The notes under the pieces were generated by a model. It was not told the origin of the DNA and ran no database searches. It worked only from the letters and a program-made list of their open reading frames with translations. A program made the position numbers and the translations under genes. Source: UBA4782 sp034430215 (GTDB lineage Bacteria; Chloroflexota; Anaerolineae; Anaerolineales; Anaerolineaceae). Taken from it: a DNA stretch of 64,000 nucleotides. The stretch is from contig DAOUFE010000036.1 in the NCBI GenBank assembly GCA_034430215.1, positions 186,001 through 250,000 on the forward strand, in the 5' to 3' direction. Below, piece by piece: positions 17,052-25,775 of the stretch (position 1 is the first letter of the stretch; every line of letters starts with the position of its first letter).

Positions 17052-17609
17052 TTAAACCTCCATGATTTCTTTCTGTTTCTTCTCACTTGTACCATCAACT
17101 TGCGTAATATATCGATCAGTCATTTTTTGGAGGTCTTCTTCACCATGTTTCAAGTCATCTTCAGAGATTAGCTTTTCATGCTCGAATTCTTTTAAGTCTT
17201 TGATCAAATCTCGCCGTATATTACGAATGGCTACTCGTGCTTCTTCAGCCCGGTTGTGAACAACCTTTGCAAGCTCGCGGCGTCGTTCTTCTGTGAGAGG
17301 AGGTAAATTCAACCGGATCACTTTGCCATCATTATTGGGGGTTAATCCAAGTTCAGAAGCTAAAATCCCCTTTTCAATAATCTTTAATGTGGCTGGGTCA
17401 AAGGGACGGATGAGCAATGAACGGGCGTCGGGAACGCTGATGGTTGCCAACTGGAGTAAAGGTACTGCTGTGCCATAATATTCTACGGGAACTTTTTCCA
17501 CCAGAGCAGATGATGCTCTGCCTGTACGAATACCTGCCAGATCTTCCTCAAGTGCTGTAATGGCACTCTGCATTCGACCTTCAGCTTCTTTAAGTGCGTC
17601 TTTTATCAC
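17052..17609 (-). CDS. frr: Ribosome recycling factor
   Basis: Splits post-termination ribosomes together with EF-G. At 185 residues it is full length: AITALEEDLAGIRTGRASSALVEKVPV at the start, LIRPFDPATLKIIEKGI in the middle, and NLPPLTEERRRELAK, then the long coiled-coil C-terminal helix. The start codon is GTG at 17609, set by AAAGGAGA six bases upstream. It is the first gene of frr-uppS-cdsA-glpX. Confidence 0.95.
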   Translation of the reverse strand: MIKDALKEAEGRMQSAITALEEDLAGIRTGRASSALVEKVPVEYYGTAVPLLQLATISVPDARSLLIRPFDPATLKIIEKGILASELGLTPNNDGKVIRLNLPPLTEERRRELAKVVHNRAEEARVAIRNIRRDLIKDLKEFEHEKLISEDDLKHGEEDLQKMTDRYITQVDGTSEKKQKEIMEV

Positions 17610-17774
17610 AGCATTCTCCTTTTGATAGTAATGAGTTTATGGATAGCTTAACCTTACTTGTGAATTGTAACACAGCCTGAATATTCATTCATAACGACGT
17701 TCATTCTTCCTCAATTGCGGTACTTAAATAGTAAGAATCTTTAATCTGTTATCTCTATTACAACAGTTCATTTC

Positions 17775-17802
17775 TTGACAAATAGAAATTATGTACTATA
17801 AT
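17775..17802 (+). promoter_or_regulatory. Predicted sigma-70-type promoter for the 80-residue protein
   Basis: Consensus TTGACA (17775-17780), a 16-bp spacer and consensus TATAAT (17797-17802). The predicted start site is near 17809, about 30 nt before the ATG at 17840. It is the best promoter match in the window. Confidence 0.72.
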
Positions 17803-17839
17803 AATATATAGAACATATTTACTATATTTGAGGTGAAAC

Positions 17840-18082
17840 ATGCTCACTGGAATGCTCTGGTTTGATAATAATACACAGACAAATTTTGCAGATAAGGTAT
17901 TGCAAGCCGCCAGTTATTACCAGAAAAAATACGGGAAAAAGCCCGATCTATGCTTCGTCCACCCATCCATGATCCCTACGGAAGGAACAAGACCCGATGG
18001 GATTGAGATTCGTAGTGCAAAGCAAGTATTGCCTAATCATTTATGGTTGGGAATTCATGAAGCAGTTGGTTCCTCTGACTGA
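17840..18082 (+). CDS. Small conserved-looking protein of unknown function
   Basis: 80 residues, starting MLTGMLWFDNNTQTNFADKV, with KKYGKKPDLCFVHPSM and a final LPNHLWLGI. A similar small protein is, to my recollection, common in Chloroflexi genomes, but its function is not known. It has its own consensus promoter and a GAGGTGA ribosome site, so it is surely expressed. There is no signal peptide or membrane helix. Its last 28 bp overlap the 3' end of the convergent ParB-like gene. Confidence 0.75.
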   Translation: MLTGMLWFDNNTQTNFADKVLQAASYYQKKYGKKPDLCFVHPSMIPTEGTRPDGIEIRSAKQVLPNHLWLGIHEAVGSSD

Positions 18083-19059
18083 TCAGGGCTCTTTTCTGCC
18101 TGTTGTGGGGTTGCTTTCCCCTTCTCTTCTTCTCTATTGAGTAAACTGGTATCCTCCCGAAAAATCCCAAAGAAACGCCTGAAGAAATTAGGAGCAAATT
18201 CATCGGCAAAATGAGTTGCAGCTGCTTCCAAAGAAATGTCTTCATGGTATTTTTCTTTTAAAAAGTAAAGATGCTCGATGATCCATAAATACAGATCTGC
18301 TTCTGTACGATGAGGGAAATTTTTAAGAATATTCTGTTCTTTAATGATCGTGATCAGCGGGTCATACACCTCAGAGTACCAGGAAGTGACCGCATCTTTC
18401 CATGATATCGGAGCCTTTTGTTCTTCGCCCATAAACCACCGGTGAACTTCGATATGCTCTATCAACTTTTCATATCCTCCCGGGACAGAGAATTCAATCG
18501 TAACGCCGGGTAAATAAGAAGGCAAATGTGTCTTCTCGTAAAATATTGCCTGTTCTCGTTTCATGATGATGTCATCGATACTCAAGCTCGTATCAATTGG
18601 CACGATCACATCCAACTCAATGACATCTGCATCGATATATACCTGACCTTTTTCTCTGGCTACAGAAACCCGATGATTTCCATCTTTCACAAAGTAAACT
18701 TCTCCAACTTTATACACTTCAATGGGAGGAAGAATAATATCCTGAAGATGTGCAACATCGATATTCATCCATCGATGTTTTGTGTGGGTCTGGCGTGGTA
18801 AAAAGGCGCGATCGAAATCATGATACCTTCCCACACTTCCAATGATCGCGTCAATAGGGATTTCTTTTGTACCGATCGAATGTTGCCCCTTTATGGGTAG
18901 CGTTTTTATAACCTCATCAAAAGGAAGGAGTTGATCATCCTTTTTTGTCAGCCAATTCTTGACAGATAACCAAAAACCTTTGCGAACAGCGGTTTCAAAA
19001 TCTGTTTTAGCAATAGCTTGTATCATAGGATTTTTAAGAAGATCAGGCTTTTCATCCAT
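18055..19059 (-). CDS. ParB/Srx-like N-terminal domain protein
   Basis: 334 residues from the ATG at 19059; a TTG at 19068 is an alternative. About residues 60-150 show a ParB/sulfiredoxin-like fold: GTKEIPIDAIIGSVGRYHDFD, PPIEVYKVGEVYFVKDGNHRVSVAREKG. The DGNHRV box is the phosphate/nucleotide-binding signature of this superfamily. The rest is alpha-helical with a charged, Glu-rich C-terminal tail. No helix-turn-helix or centromere-binding part like that of true ParB is apparent, so chromosome partition is unlikely. It starts a minus-strand run downstream of the metallophosphoesterase and acpS. Confidence 0.7.
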   Translation of the reverse strand: MDEKPDLLKNPMIQAIAKTDFETAVRKGFWLSVKNWLTKKDDQLLPFDEVIKTLPIKGQHSIGTKEIPIDAIIGSVGRYHDFDRAFLPRQTHTKHRWMNIDVAHLQDIILPPIEVYKVGEVYFVKDGNHRVSVAREKGQVYIDADVIELDVIVPIDTSLSIDDIIMKREQAIFYEKTHLPSYLPGVTIEFSVPGGYEKLIEHIEVHRWFMGEEQKAPISWKDAVTSWYSEVYDPLITIIKEQNILKNFPHRTEADLYLWIIEHLYFLKEKYHEDISLEAAATHFADEFAPNFFRRFFGIFREDTSLLNREEEKGKATPQQAEKSPDQSEEPTAS

Positions 19060-19080
19060 AAAGTTCAAATTCCTACTTGT

Positions 19081-19743
19081 TTATCTGTGCCAGTTGGGTT
19101 TGTTGTGTAGATGGTCGATATCATAATCAATTCTTTTGTACCCAAAAACATTGACTACTTTCGTATCTAAGTATTGCGTTTCAGTGATATCGTTTTTACG
19201 ATAAATATGAACATGGCCATGAAGATGATATGCAGGTTTAAAGACTTTATCAAACCAGCGAAATGCTTTAATACCTTGATGCGGAAGATCGGTTCTATCC
19301 TGGATTTGCCAGGGAGGAGAGTGGGTAACAAACACATCAAGAAAACGTCCGTAAAGAATACGGTTTGCCATGACCTTTGGGCAAAGCCCTAAAACCATAT
19401 TCCACATTTCGCCCTGTGTGTATTGGTAAGATCCAAAATTATACCGGATACTACCCTGTATGCCCGCTAAAAGTAACCCGCTTGGGTCCCGTATAACTCT
19501 GCGATGTAAATCAACTGCTCCCCAAGGTGCCAGCTTTTGGCCATCTTCACTATATTCAACTTCATGGGCATGATTCCCCCTTACAAAATACAGGTTGATA
19601 TCCAACATCGAGATAATGAATTCAAGGTAGTAATAAGGAAGATCGCCACAACTTACTACAAGGTTCACATCATTGAACCTCTCCCGGATTTGAGGGGTGT
19701 AAATGATGCTTAGTTCTTCATCACTTACAGCAAGGATACGCAT
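19081..19743 (-). CDS. Metallophosphoesterase
   Basis: A 220-residue calcineurin-like phosphoesterase. Motifs in order: RILAVSDEE (first metal Asp; the usual DxH is D-E here), VVSCGDLPYYY, VRGNHA, VTHSPP and HLHGHVHIYRKND. The substrate cannot be predicted. It lies 14 bp downstream of acpS and 21 bp upstream of the ParB-like gene, so the three are probably co-transcribed. Confidence 0.85.
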   Translation of the reverse strand: MRILAVSDEELSIIYTPQIRERFNDVNLVVSCGDLPYYYLEFIISMLDINLYFVRGNHAHEVEYSEDGQKLAPWGAVDLHRRVIRDPSGLLLAGIQGSIRYNFGSYQYTQGEMWNMVLGLCPKVMANRILYGRFLDVFVTHSPPWQIQDRTDLPHQGIKAFRWFDKVFKPAYHLHGHVHIYRKNDITETQYLDTKVVNVFGYKRIDYDIDHLHNKPNWHR

Positions 19744-19757
19744 GATCCCCTCTCCCC

Positions 19758-20153
19758 TTATCCGGGTTCTTGCGAAGATGAAACTTCGCCCAGGGCGATA
19801 GCGGTTGCAGCCGCATATTTTCCTTCGTGTGTGATACTTATCGACCAGCTTGTTATACCTGCTTCACATTCATATGTTTTTGCCTTGTCGCGTAAGTAGA
19901 CATAAGGAGCGCCATTTTCTCGGGTCAAGACTTCGATGGATTGCCATCCGATCACACCGATTCCACAACCGAGTGCTTTGGCGACCGCTTCTTTCACGGC
20001 AAATTTCCCCATCAAACTGCTTAAATTCTCACCTGCTTCTTCTAGTTCGGCGGGGGGAAAAACACGACGCAAAAATCGTATGCGGATTCCTGGTTTCAGA
20101 TCTTCCAACCGCGTGATATCAACAAGATCGATCCCACTATGGAGTGTGACCAT
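19758..20153 (-). CDS. acpS: Holo-[acyl-carrier-protein] synthase
   Basis: Transfers phosphopantetheine from CoA to apo-ACP, needed for fatty acid synthesis. 131 residues with the metal-binding GIDLVDI (Asp9), the helix LMGKFAVKEAVAKALG holding the catalytic Glu and Lys, and SWSISITHEGKYAAA at the end. The ATG at 20153 is chosen because the family begins just before GIDLV and AAAGG lies upstream. A GTG at 20177 would add eight residues. The start lies inside the end of the M16-like gene (17-bp overlap). Confidence 0.9.
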   Translation of the reverse strand: MVTLHSGIDLVDITRLEDLKPGIRIRFLRRVFPPAELEEAGENLSSLMGKFAVKEAVAKALGCGIGVIGWQSIEVLTRENGAPYVYLRDKAKTYECEAGITSWSISITHEGKYAAATAIALGEVSSSQEPG

Positions 20154-21447
20154 TTTGACCTTTTGCAATACCTGCACTTGCGATCACCAGCGCATTTGGA
20201 TTCAGATATTTTCGTGCAGTTTCCAATACCTGATCTTTCGTTACTGACTGTACATTGGCAGGGTATTGACGGTAATAATCCAATCCCAATTGGAACCGCT
20301 CAATATTCAATAATGATCCTGCCACACCTCCATTTGATTCCATCAGTAATGGCAATCTTCCAATAAAGTTGGATTTGCTGTCACTAATTTCTTCTTCAGT
20401 TACAGGTTCATCCACAAACCGGGCAATTTCTGATGTGATCAAGTCGATCGCTTTTTGTAAATTTTCGGGATTTACACCCGCAGATACTTCCCATGAGCCA
20501 AGCTGTTTCCATGAATTCAGGCTGGTGCTGGCGTAATATGCCAATCCGGCTTTTTCTCTCACTACATCACCTATTCGCCCCATCATGCCAAATTGTCCAA
20601 GAATGTTATTTCCTACAGCGGCTGGTATGTAATCAGGTGAAGTACGGTACGGTCCCAGAGTACCCATCACCAGATCAGTCTGACTCATTCCAGGGATGGT
20701 GACATGACTGCGTATGGATTGCATTGGCTTGTCCACCAGTGCAATTCCGTTTCGCTCTGTATGAATATCTGTCTTCCAATCGCCGAAATACTTTTCAACC
20801 AGGTCGATTACCTCATTGGAGGTAATGCCACCAACTACTACGATCACCATTCCATCAGGTCCATAATAAGATTGGTGAAAGGATACAATATCATCTGCTG
20901 TTATAGGAAGTACAGTTTCAGCATATCCATCTTCTGGACGTCCATAGGGATGATCTGGGAACAAAAGGCGATCAAACTCCATGTCTGCCATTTCACTGGT
21001 GTCTTGTGAGCGCATGGCAAAAGAAGTTAGCAATTGTGCCCGCACTTTTTCAAGTTGGTCAGCTGGAAATGTAGGGAATCGCAGCGCCTGTGAAAGAATA
21101 TCCATGATCAGGGGAAGGTCTTCTGTCAATGATTTAGCGCTAAAACCCGAGGTGTGCACACTGGCATCCATACCAAAGCTGGCTCCCACGGTTTCCAGAG
21201 AATCATAAATCTCACGAAAATTACGTTTTTCTGTGCCCCGCATTAATGAACGGGCGGTAAAATTCGCCAGTCCCAGTTTTTCTGGTGGATCCTGAAGACT
21301 GCCACATTGGATATATCCAGTTACATAAACAGAAGGGCTGCTAAAATTTGAACGACTTAATATGGTAATTCCATTTGGGAGAACACTACGAACAATATCG
21401 TCTGCCCCAGGGAGGTGTTTCCAATTAATCAATGAATTATTTATCAT
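20137..21447 (-). CDS. M16-family peptidase, non-catalytic subunit
   Basis: 436 residues with the two-half fold of insulinase/mitochondrial processing peptidase proteins. Where the zinc motif HxxEH should lie, the sequence reads LGLANFTARSLMRGT, so the metal ligands are lost. The C-terminal half keeps the substrate-clamp features (YYGPDGMVIVVVGGI, GMMGRIGDVVREKAGLAYY). The start is the ATG in the ATGA overlap with the upstream active subunit, with GGGGAGGAAG before it. It is predicted to pair with that subunit, as in other bacterial M16B heterodimers. Confidence 0.85.
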   Translation of the reverse strand: MINNSLINWKHLPGADDIVRSVLPNGITILSRSNFSSPSVYVTGYIQCGSLQDPPEKLGLANFTARSLMRGTEKRNFREIYDSLETVGASFGMDASVHTSGFSAKSLTEDLPLIMDILSQALRFPTFPADQLEKVRAQLLTSFAMRSQDTSEMADMEFDRLLFPDHPYGRPEDGYAETVLPITADDIVSFHQSYYGPDGMVIVVVGGITSNEVIDLVEKYFGDWKTDIHTERNGIALVDKPMQSIRSHVTIPGMSQTDLVMGTLGPYRTSPDYIPAAVGNNILGQFGMMGRIGDVVREKAGLAYYASTSLNSWKQLGSWEVSAGVNPENLQKAIDLITSEIARFVDEPVTEEEISDSKSNFIGRLPLLMESNGGVAGSLLNIERFQLGLDYYRQYPANVQSVTKDQVLETARKYLNPNALVIASAGIAKGQNGHTP

Positions 21448-22736
21448 GCTTCCTCCCCGCAATTCTCGGGAATGTAAATACCTACCACCCTGTGATCAGG
21501 TTGTAACCAGGTGCGCGCAACCCTGTTCACCTCTTCAGGAGTGATTTCTCGTAGACGGTCAACATATTCCTCGAACCAATCATAATGCGAAAACATTTCG
21601 GAGTAACCCATCCAGAAAGCCTGGTTGGTGATATTTTCTGATCCATACACAAACTGAGCTTGAGCTTGCTTGGCAGCCCTGGCAATCTCATCGGGTTGAA
21701 CAAAGGTATCCTGGATTTTCTTGATCTCATCATCAAGCACCACCAATACATCCTTTGCTTCCTTATCTGGATGCACTGTAACGGTAATATCATACAGGTA
21801 CGGGTCGATAGTCGGTTGTAAACTGCCATTCACTCCAACTGCCAGCTCCTTCTCTACCAGAGCCTGATAAAGCCGGCTGGTCTTATTGGAAATTCCGCCA
21901 CCGCCAAACATATTCAGTGGGCTTGGCCCACCAAGCAGACTATCAAGGATGGTGAAGGCAAAATAATCCGGGTGATCTGCATCTGGAGCGCGATAGGAAA
22001 GTCTGACAAATACCGTCTCCCCCGGTCCTTTCACTTCTACTTTCCGCTCTCCTTCAATAGGTCCCTCAGGGTTTATCACCGATTTGTCAGTTTCATCGGC
22101 TGTCAATTTCCCATAGAATTTCTCAACCTTATCCAGCATTTCTTTGGAATTAAAATCACCCGCCAGACACAGTACCGCATTGGATGGTGAATAATACTTC
22201 TTGTAATGGAAGAAAAGATCATCTCGATTGATAGAAAGCAGGTCTTCCTTTTCGCCAATCACTTCATTTCTGTAAGCATGTTCATCAAATGCGGCTCGCT
22301 GCACAGATTCATCCAGGCGAAAGATGGGAATATTTTCATTTCCTTCACGTTCTGAAATGATAACCGTTCGTTCAGACTCAACTTCTTTTTCATCATATAA
22401 ACTATCGCGCATTCTGCTGGCTTCCAACTCAAGAGCCAGCTGAATATGATCTGCTGGCATGGTTTCAAAATATGCCGTCCAATCCAGATATGTCATGGCA
22501 TTCCAGACACCGCCATAACGGGAAATTGCCTTATCCAAGACTCCCGCAGGATAGGCAGGTGTTCCTTTGAATTGCATATGTTCTACCCAATGGGACAAAC
22601 CAGTTTTGCCCTTCACTTCATTTCGAGAACCCACCCGATACCAGACCCATTGGCTGATCAACGGTGCAGTATGTATTTCTTTCAACTGCACTAATAAACC
22701 ATTCGACAATCGATGAGAAGTAATTGAATTTTTCAT
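21444..22736 (-). CDS. M16-family zinc peptidase, catalytic subunit
   Basis: 430 residues. The inverted zinc motif is intact in LSHWVEHMQFKGT (His49, Glu52, His53), with the distal Glu expected in the EVESERTVIISE region. RLYQALVEKELAVGVNG is the C-terminal clamp. It processes peptides in the cytoplasm or at the membrane; no signal peptide is seen. Translation appears coupled to the inactive partner by a 4-bp overlap. Confidence 0.9.
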   Translation of the reverse strand: MKNSITSHRLSNGLLVQLKEIHTAPLISQWVWYRVGSRNEVKGKTGLSHWVEHMQFKGTPAYPAGVLDKAISRYGGVWNAMTYLDWTAYFETMPADHIQLALELEASRMRDSLYDEKEVESERTVIISEREGNENIPIFRLDESVQRAAFDEHAYRNEVIGEKEDLLSINRDDLFFHYKKYYSPSNAVLCLAGDFNSKEMLDKVEKFYGKLTADETDKSVINPEGPIEGERKVEVKGPGETVFVRLSYRAPDADHPDYFAFTILDSLLGGPSPLNMFGGGGISNKTSRLYQALVEKELAVGVNGSLQPTIDPYLYDITVTVHPDKEAKDVLVVLDDEIKKIQDTFVQPDEIARAAKQAQAQFVYGSENITNQAFWMGYSEMFSHYDWFEEYVDRLREITPEEVNRVARTWLQPDHRVVGIYIPENCGEEA

Positions 22737-22821
22737 AATGATATATAATTATACCTAACACCAGATGTTCAAATAAAAATCCCCATCGACAATCACATAT
22801 CAACTGGAAAGCATTATAACA

Positions 22822-24183
22822 ATGAACTCAAAGCCAATTAACGTTTCAGGGAAAGTAGCTGTTATTGGAGCAGGTCCAGCCGGACTTTTTGCAGCGCGTG
22901 AGTTGGTTCAAGCAGGTTGCCAGGTTGCTTTACTAAATCGTGATATCAAACCCGGTGGCCTGGCTGAATATGGTATTTACCCATTAAAACTAAAAATTAA
23001 AGAGGGACTTCGAAACCAGTTCAGGCAGATCCTTTCTATTCCTGAAATTTCTTATTATGGAAATGTCACAGTTGGCGATCATGGTGATCTTCCTTTGGCA
23101 GATCTTCGACAAGCCGAATTCGATGCTATTCTCGTTTGTATAGGCGCACAACGCAACAGGCATCTTGGATTGCCAGGTGAAGACCTGAAAGGGGTATACC
23201 ACGCAAATGATGTGGTGTATTACTATAACAGCATGCCTCCTTTTAGCAACACTTGCCCCGAACTTGGGAAGAAAGCCCTTGTGATCGGTGCGGGAAATGT
23301 AATGACAGATATCACCTGCTATTTGATCCATGAGGTAAAGATCGATCAGGTTACAGTAGTGGCTCGCCGTGGTCCTCTAGAGGTAAAGTTCGAAAAAAAG
23401 CAATTTGAACGGATTTCTGCCAATCTCAATCTGGAAGACCTTGATGACCAATTGAGAACCATTGATCCCTTACTACGGTCTATTGGTGAAAATCCTGAAG
23501 AGGCTCGAAATATTTTTTATGAATGTTTGCCAAATGCTGAAGAGAAGAATTCAGATACAAGATTTTTCATTCGATTTCTTGCATCACCCTACCGATTTGT
23601 TGGGAACGAAGACGGGAAATTAATTGGCGTTGAACTTACGAAAAATACTCTGGTTATAAATGATGGCGCAGTTCAAGCCATACCAACTGAAGAAGTATTG
23701 TGCCTGCCAGCTGATACGGTCATTCTAGCTATTGGAAATCAGGTAGAATCGGATCTGGGTTTGCCTGTGATTAAAGGTGAATATGCAAAGAATCCCATTC
23801 CTGAATTTCCCATTGAGGATATCTCCTATGAAGCATTCGATCCTGCACAAAATAAACCCATCGAAGGTGTATTTCTGGCAGGCTGGTCGCGAAAAGCTTC
23901 AGAAGGGCTGGTGGGTCATGCTAGAAAAGATGGGGTGAATGGCGCACGCGCAGTCATTAAATATCTGGCAAGCCGTCAACCCGGCAAAAGCGATTGCATG
24001 ACATGGTTGAATGACAGGTTGCAGCAATTACCTCATCCGGTTGTTACCTGGAAAAATATTCAAGAGCTGGAAAAAAATGAACGCAGGATTGCGATCGAGA
24101 AGAACTTACTGCAGTTTATTTATCCAACGAATGATCAGATGCTCGCTTCCATGGGATTAATAAAAGAAATCCCAGAGCAATAA
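22822..24183 (+). CDS. FAD/NAD(P)-dependent oxidoreductase, ferredoxin-NADP reductase (adrenodoxin reductase) type
   Basis: 453 residues. The FAD-binding VAVIGAGPAGLFAAREL lies near residues 12-28, the second Rossmann motif ALVIGAGNVMTD near 153-164, and VTVVARRGPLEVKFEKK is the typical post-NADP strand of adrenodoxin reductase-like proteins. The C-terminal GVFLAGWSRKASEGLVGHARKDG closes the FAD site. No iron-sulfur motif is present, so electrons must come from or go to a separate ferredoxin. Glutamate synthase small-subunit relatives are an alternative reading. Its last 68 bp overlap the convergent membrane protein gene. Confidence 0.8.
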   Translation: MNSKPINVSGKVAVIGAGPAGLFAARELVQAGCQVALLNRDIKPGGLAEYGIYPLKLKIKEGLRNQFRQILSIPEISYYGNVTVGDHGDLPLADLRQAEFDAILVCIGAQRNRHLGLPGEDLKGVYHANDVVYYYNSMPPFSNTCPELGKKALVIGAGNVMTDITCYLIHEVKIDQVTVVARRGPLEVKFEKKQFERISANLNLEDLDDQLRTIDPLLRSIGENPEEARNIFYECLPNAEEKNSDTRFFIRFLASPYRFVGNEDGKLIGVELTKNTLVINDGAVQAIPTEEVLCLPADTVILAIGNQVESDLGLPVIKGEYAKNPIPEFPIEDISYEAFDPAQNKPIEGVFLAGWSRKASEGLVGHARKDGVNGARAVIKYLASRQPGKSDCMTWLNDRLQQLPHPVVTWKNIQELEKNERRIAIEKNLLQFIYPTNDQMLASMGLIKEIPEQ

Positions 24184-24616
24184 CGGCTTGTCCGATCATT
24201 ACTCCAGTTGCCTGCCACTCTCCAAAGTATGGAACCTTGGGGGGCAAATGGCTTCCAAAGCCAAAAATATCTGCCATTCCGGAAAAAACTGCGATCACAT
24301 ATCCAGTACAAACTGTCCGTAGACCAATATCCACCGCAATACTGATGGGTCTATTCTTCCAAAGCGCCATAATACTTAAGTATCCCCCCAGACACATCAA
24401 GGCCAGACCAACAAGAAAGACAGCAATTTGAATAAATCCAATAACTGGGCTACGATCCAATCCAAATAGACTGGGAGTGGTTCCTAATAGAAAGATCAAG
24501 AAACCTATCAGGGTTATGAGCAATCCCACTCGAATTCTACGGATGGAAAGTGGTTTTGTCTGTATATCTGTTGCAGCAGAAGTTTCCTGCAGATGTTGAG
24601 GAGCTGTGCCTGTCAT
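24116..24616 (-). CDS. Four-helix membrane protein of unknown function
   Basis: 166 residues. A polar N-terminal 35 residues is followed by about four membrane helices: VGLLITLIGFLIFLLGT, IGFIQIAVFLVGLALMCLG, a middle one around LRTVCTGYVIAVFSG, and ATGVMIGQAVIALGFLLLIPW. The ATG at 24616 shares an ATGA overlap with the dipeptidase stop, which suggests coupling, though no good ribosome site is visible. A TTG at 24652 would add 12 residues. No family is recognised. Confidence 0.6.
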   Translation of the reverse strand: MTGTAPQHLQETSAATDIQTKPLSIRRIRVGLLITLIGFLIFLLGTTPSLFGLDRSPVIGFIQIAVFLVGLALMCLGGYLSIMALWKNRPISIAVDIGLRTVCTGYVIAVFSGMADIFGFGSHLPPKVPYFGEWQATGVMIGQAVIALGFLLLIPWKRASDHSLDK

Positions 24617-25716
24617 CAAGAAGGAAGGATCCTTTCTAACATTCGCTGCCAATTCCCATGAAAGATTTTATCAACATGATCTTGAGTATACCCCTGTTCA
24701 AGGAGTTTTGAAGCAAGTTTCTTCATATCCGCAATGGTGTTGATCTCTAAAGGTACATCCGGCCAGCCAAAAAGGCCATCAAAATCAGTTCCTATGGCGG
24801 CATGGTCTGCACTACCAGTGAGCTGGCAGATTGCGTCGATGTGTGCAACAAGATGATCCAGTGTCACTTGCTCACGTGGATCTGTAGAAACCCAATCCGC
24901 TTTGAGGAAACGATTAAAGGGAACCACTCCGATTACTCCATCACGTTCTGCTATGCGTCGAATGGCAAGATCGGTTAATTGCCTTTCCCCTGTTCCCTCT
25001 TTCAATCTGCTGCGAACATTCCCATGGCTACAGATAGCAGTACCCGGATAGCGATCTAATGCAGTTTGAATCGATTGATCAGTCATGTGCGCGACATCCA
25101 GACCAAAACCTATTTCTGCCATTCGATCCAGTAGCGCAAACCCCTCACTGGTAAAAGGCATCTGTTCTTTTGTTCCTCCACAAAAGCGTGTGCCACCCCA
25201 AACCGGCCCGATGAGACGAACACCTGCTTCCCACCATTCTTCTATTTCTTCTACCTGCTGCAAACCTTCAGCGCTTTCCATACTGATAACAATTCCAACA
25301 GGAAATTGTTTGGGAGAGGTTTCTTCTTTTCGATCTTGCCAGGGTTGTAAAGTCTCTTTCAGATCCGCTTTACTTAAAACCAACCGATATTTCTTAGGAT
25401 TCTCCTCTACCAGACGGCGATAAGCATCCAATTGGCTTTTTGTGATTTGATAAGCTTGTTGTGTTGAATGGTAAGCAACCGAATCAGGTTGATGACCCTG
25501 ATAACGTGCAGGAACACTGAATAACGTACCAAATACCAGGGCAACTTGTCCAGCCTGGTAATCTTCCCAACCCAGCATTGATTGGCCAGCAATTGCTGGA
25601 ATATTCGTGCCTGTTTCTTTTATGCGAATAGCTGCAGCAGATTGGGTATAGTCTCTGCCAAAAGCAATGATGTTGTAAGCCAGGTCTTCGTGTGCATCAA
25701 TGAGATAAGGGTTCAT
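24616..25716 (-). CDS. Renal-type membrane dipeptidase (peptidase M19)
   Basis: A 366-residue dinuclear zinc hydrolase. The first metal site HxD lies in LIDAHEDLAYN, the bridging Glu in ISMESAEG, further ligands are in LDVAHMTD and ICSHGNVR, and HAAIGTDFDG is near the C terminus. The family cleaves dipeptides, including D-amino-acid ones. There is no obvious signal peptide. It lies downstream of the S1 gene, beyond that gene's terminator. Confidence 0.9.
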   Translation of the reverse strand: MNPYLIDAHEDLAYNIIAFGRDYTQSAAAIRIKETGTNIPAIAGQSMLGWEDYQAGQVALVFGTLFSVPARYQGHQPDSVAYHSTQQAYQITKSQLDAYRRLVEENPKKYRLVLSKADLKETLQPWQDRKEETSPKQFPVGIVISMESAEGLQQVEEIEEWWEAGVRLIGPVWGGTRFCGGTKEQMPFTSEGFALLDRMAEIGFGLDVAHMTDQSIQTALDRYPGTAICSHGNVRSRLKEGTGERQLTDLAIRRIAERDGVIGVVPFNRFLKADWVSTDPREQVTLDHLVAHIDAICQLTGSADHAAIGTDFDGLFGWPDVPLEINTIADMKKLASKLLEQGYTQDHVDKIFHGNWQRMLERILPS

Positions 25717-25720
25717 GACA

Positions 25721-25757
25721 TATAAAAAGAACGCACCCCATTAAATAAAAGGTGCGT
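25721..25757 (-). terminator. Terminator of the S1 gene
   Basis: ACGCACC (25731-25737) pairs with GGTGCGT (25751-25757). Read on the minus strand the hairpin is followed by TCTTTTTATA. It lies 18 bp past the S1 stop. Confidence 0.75.
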
Positions 25758-25775
25758 CCCTTCTATTAATATTAT

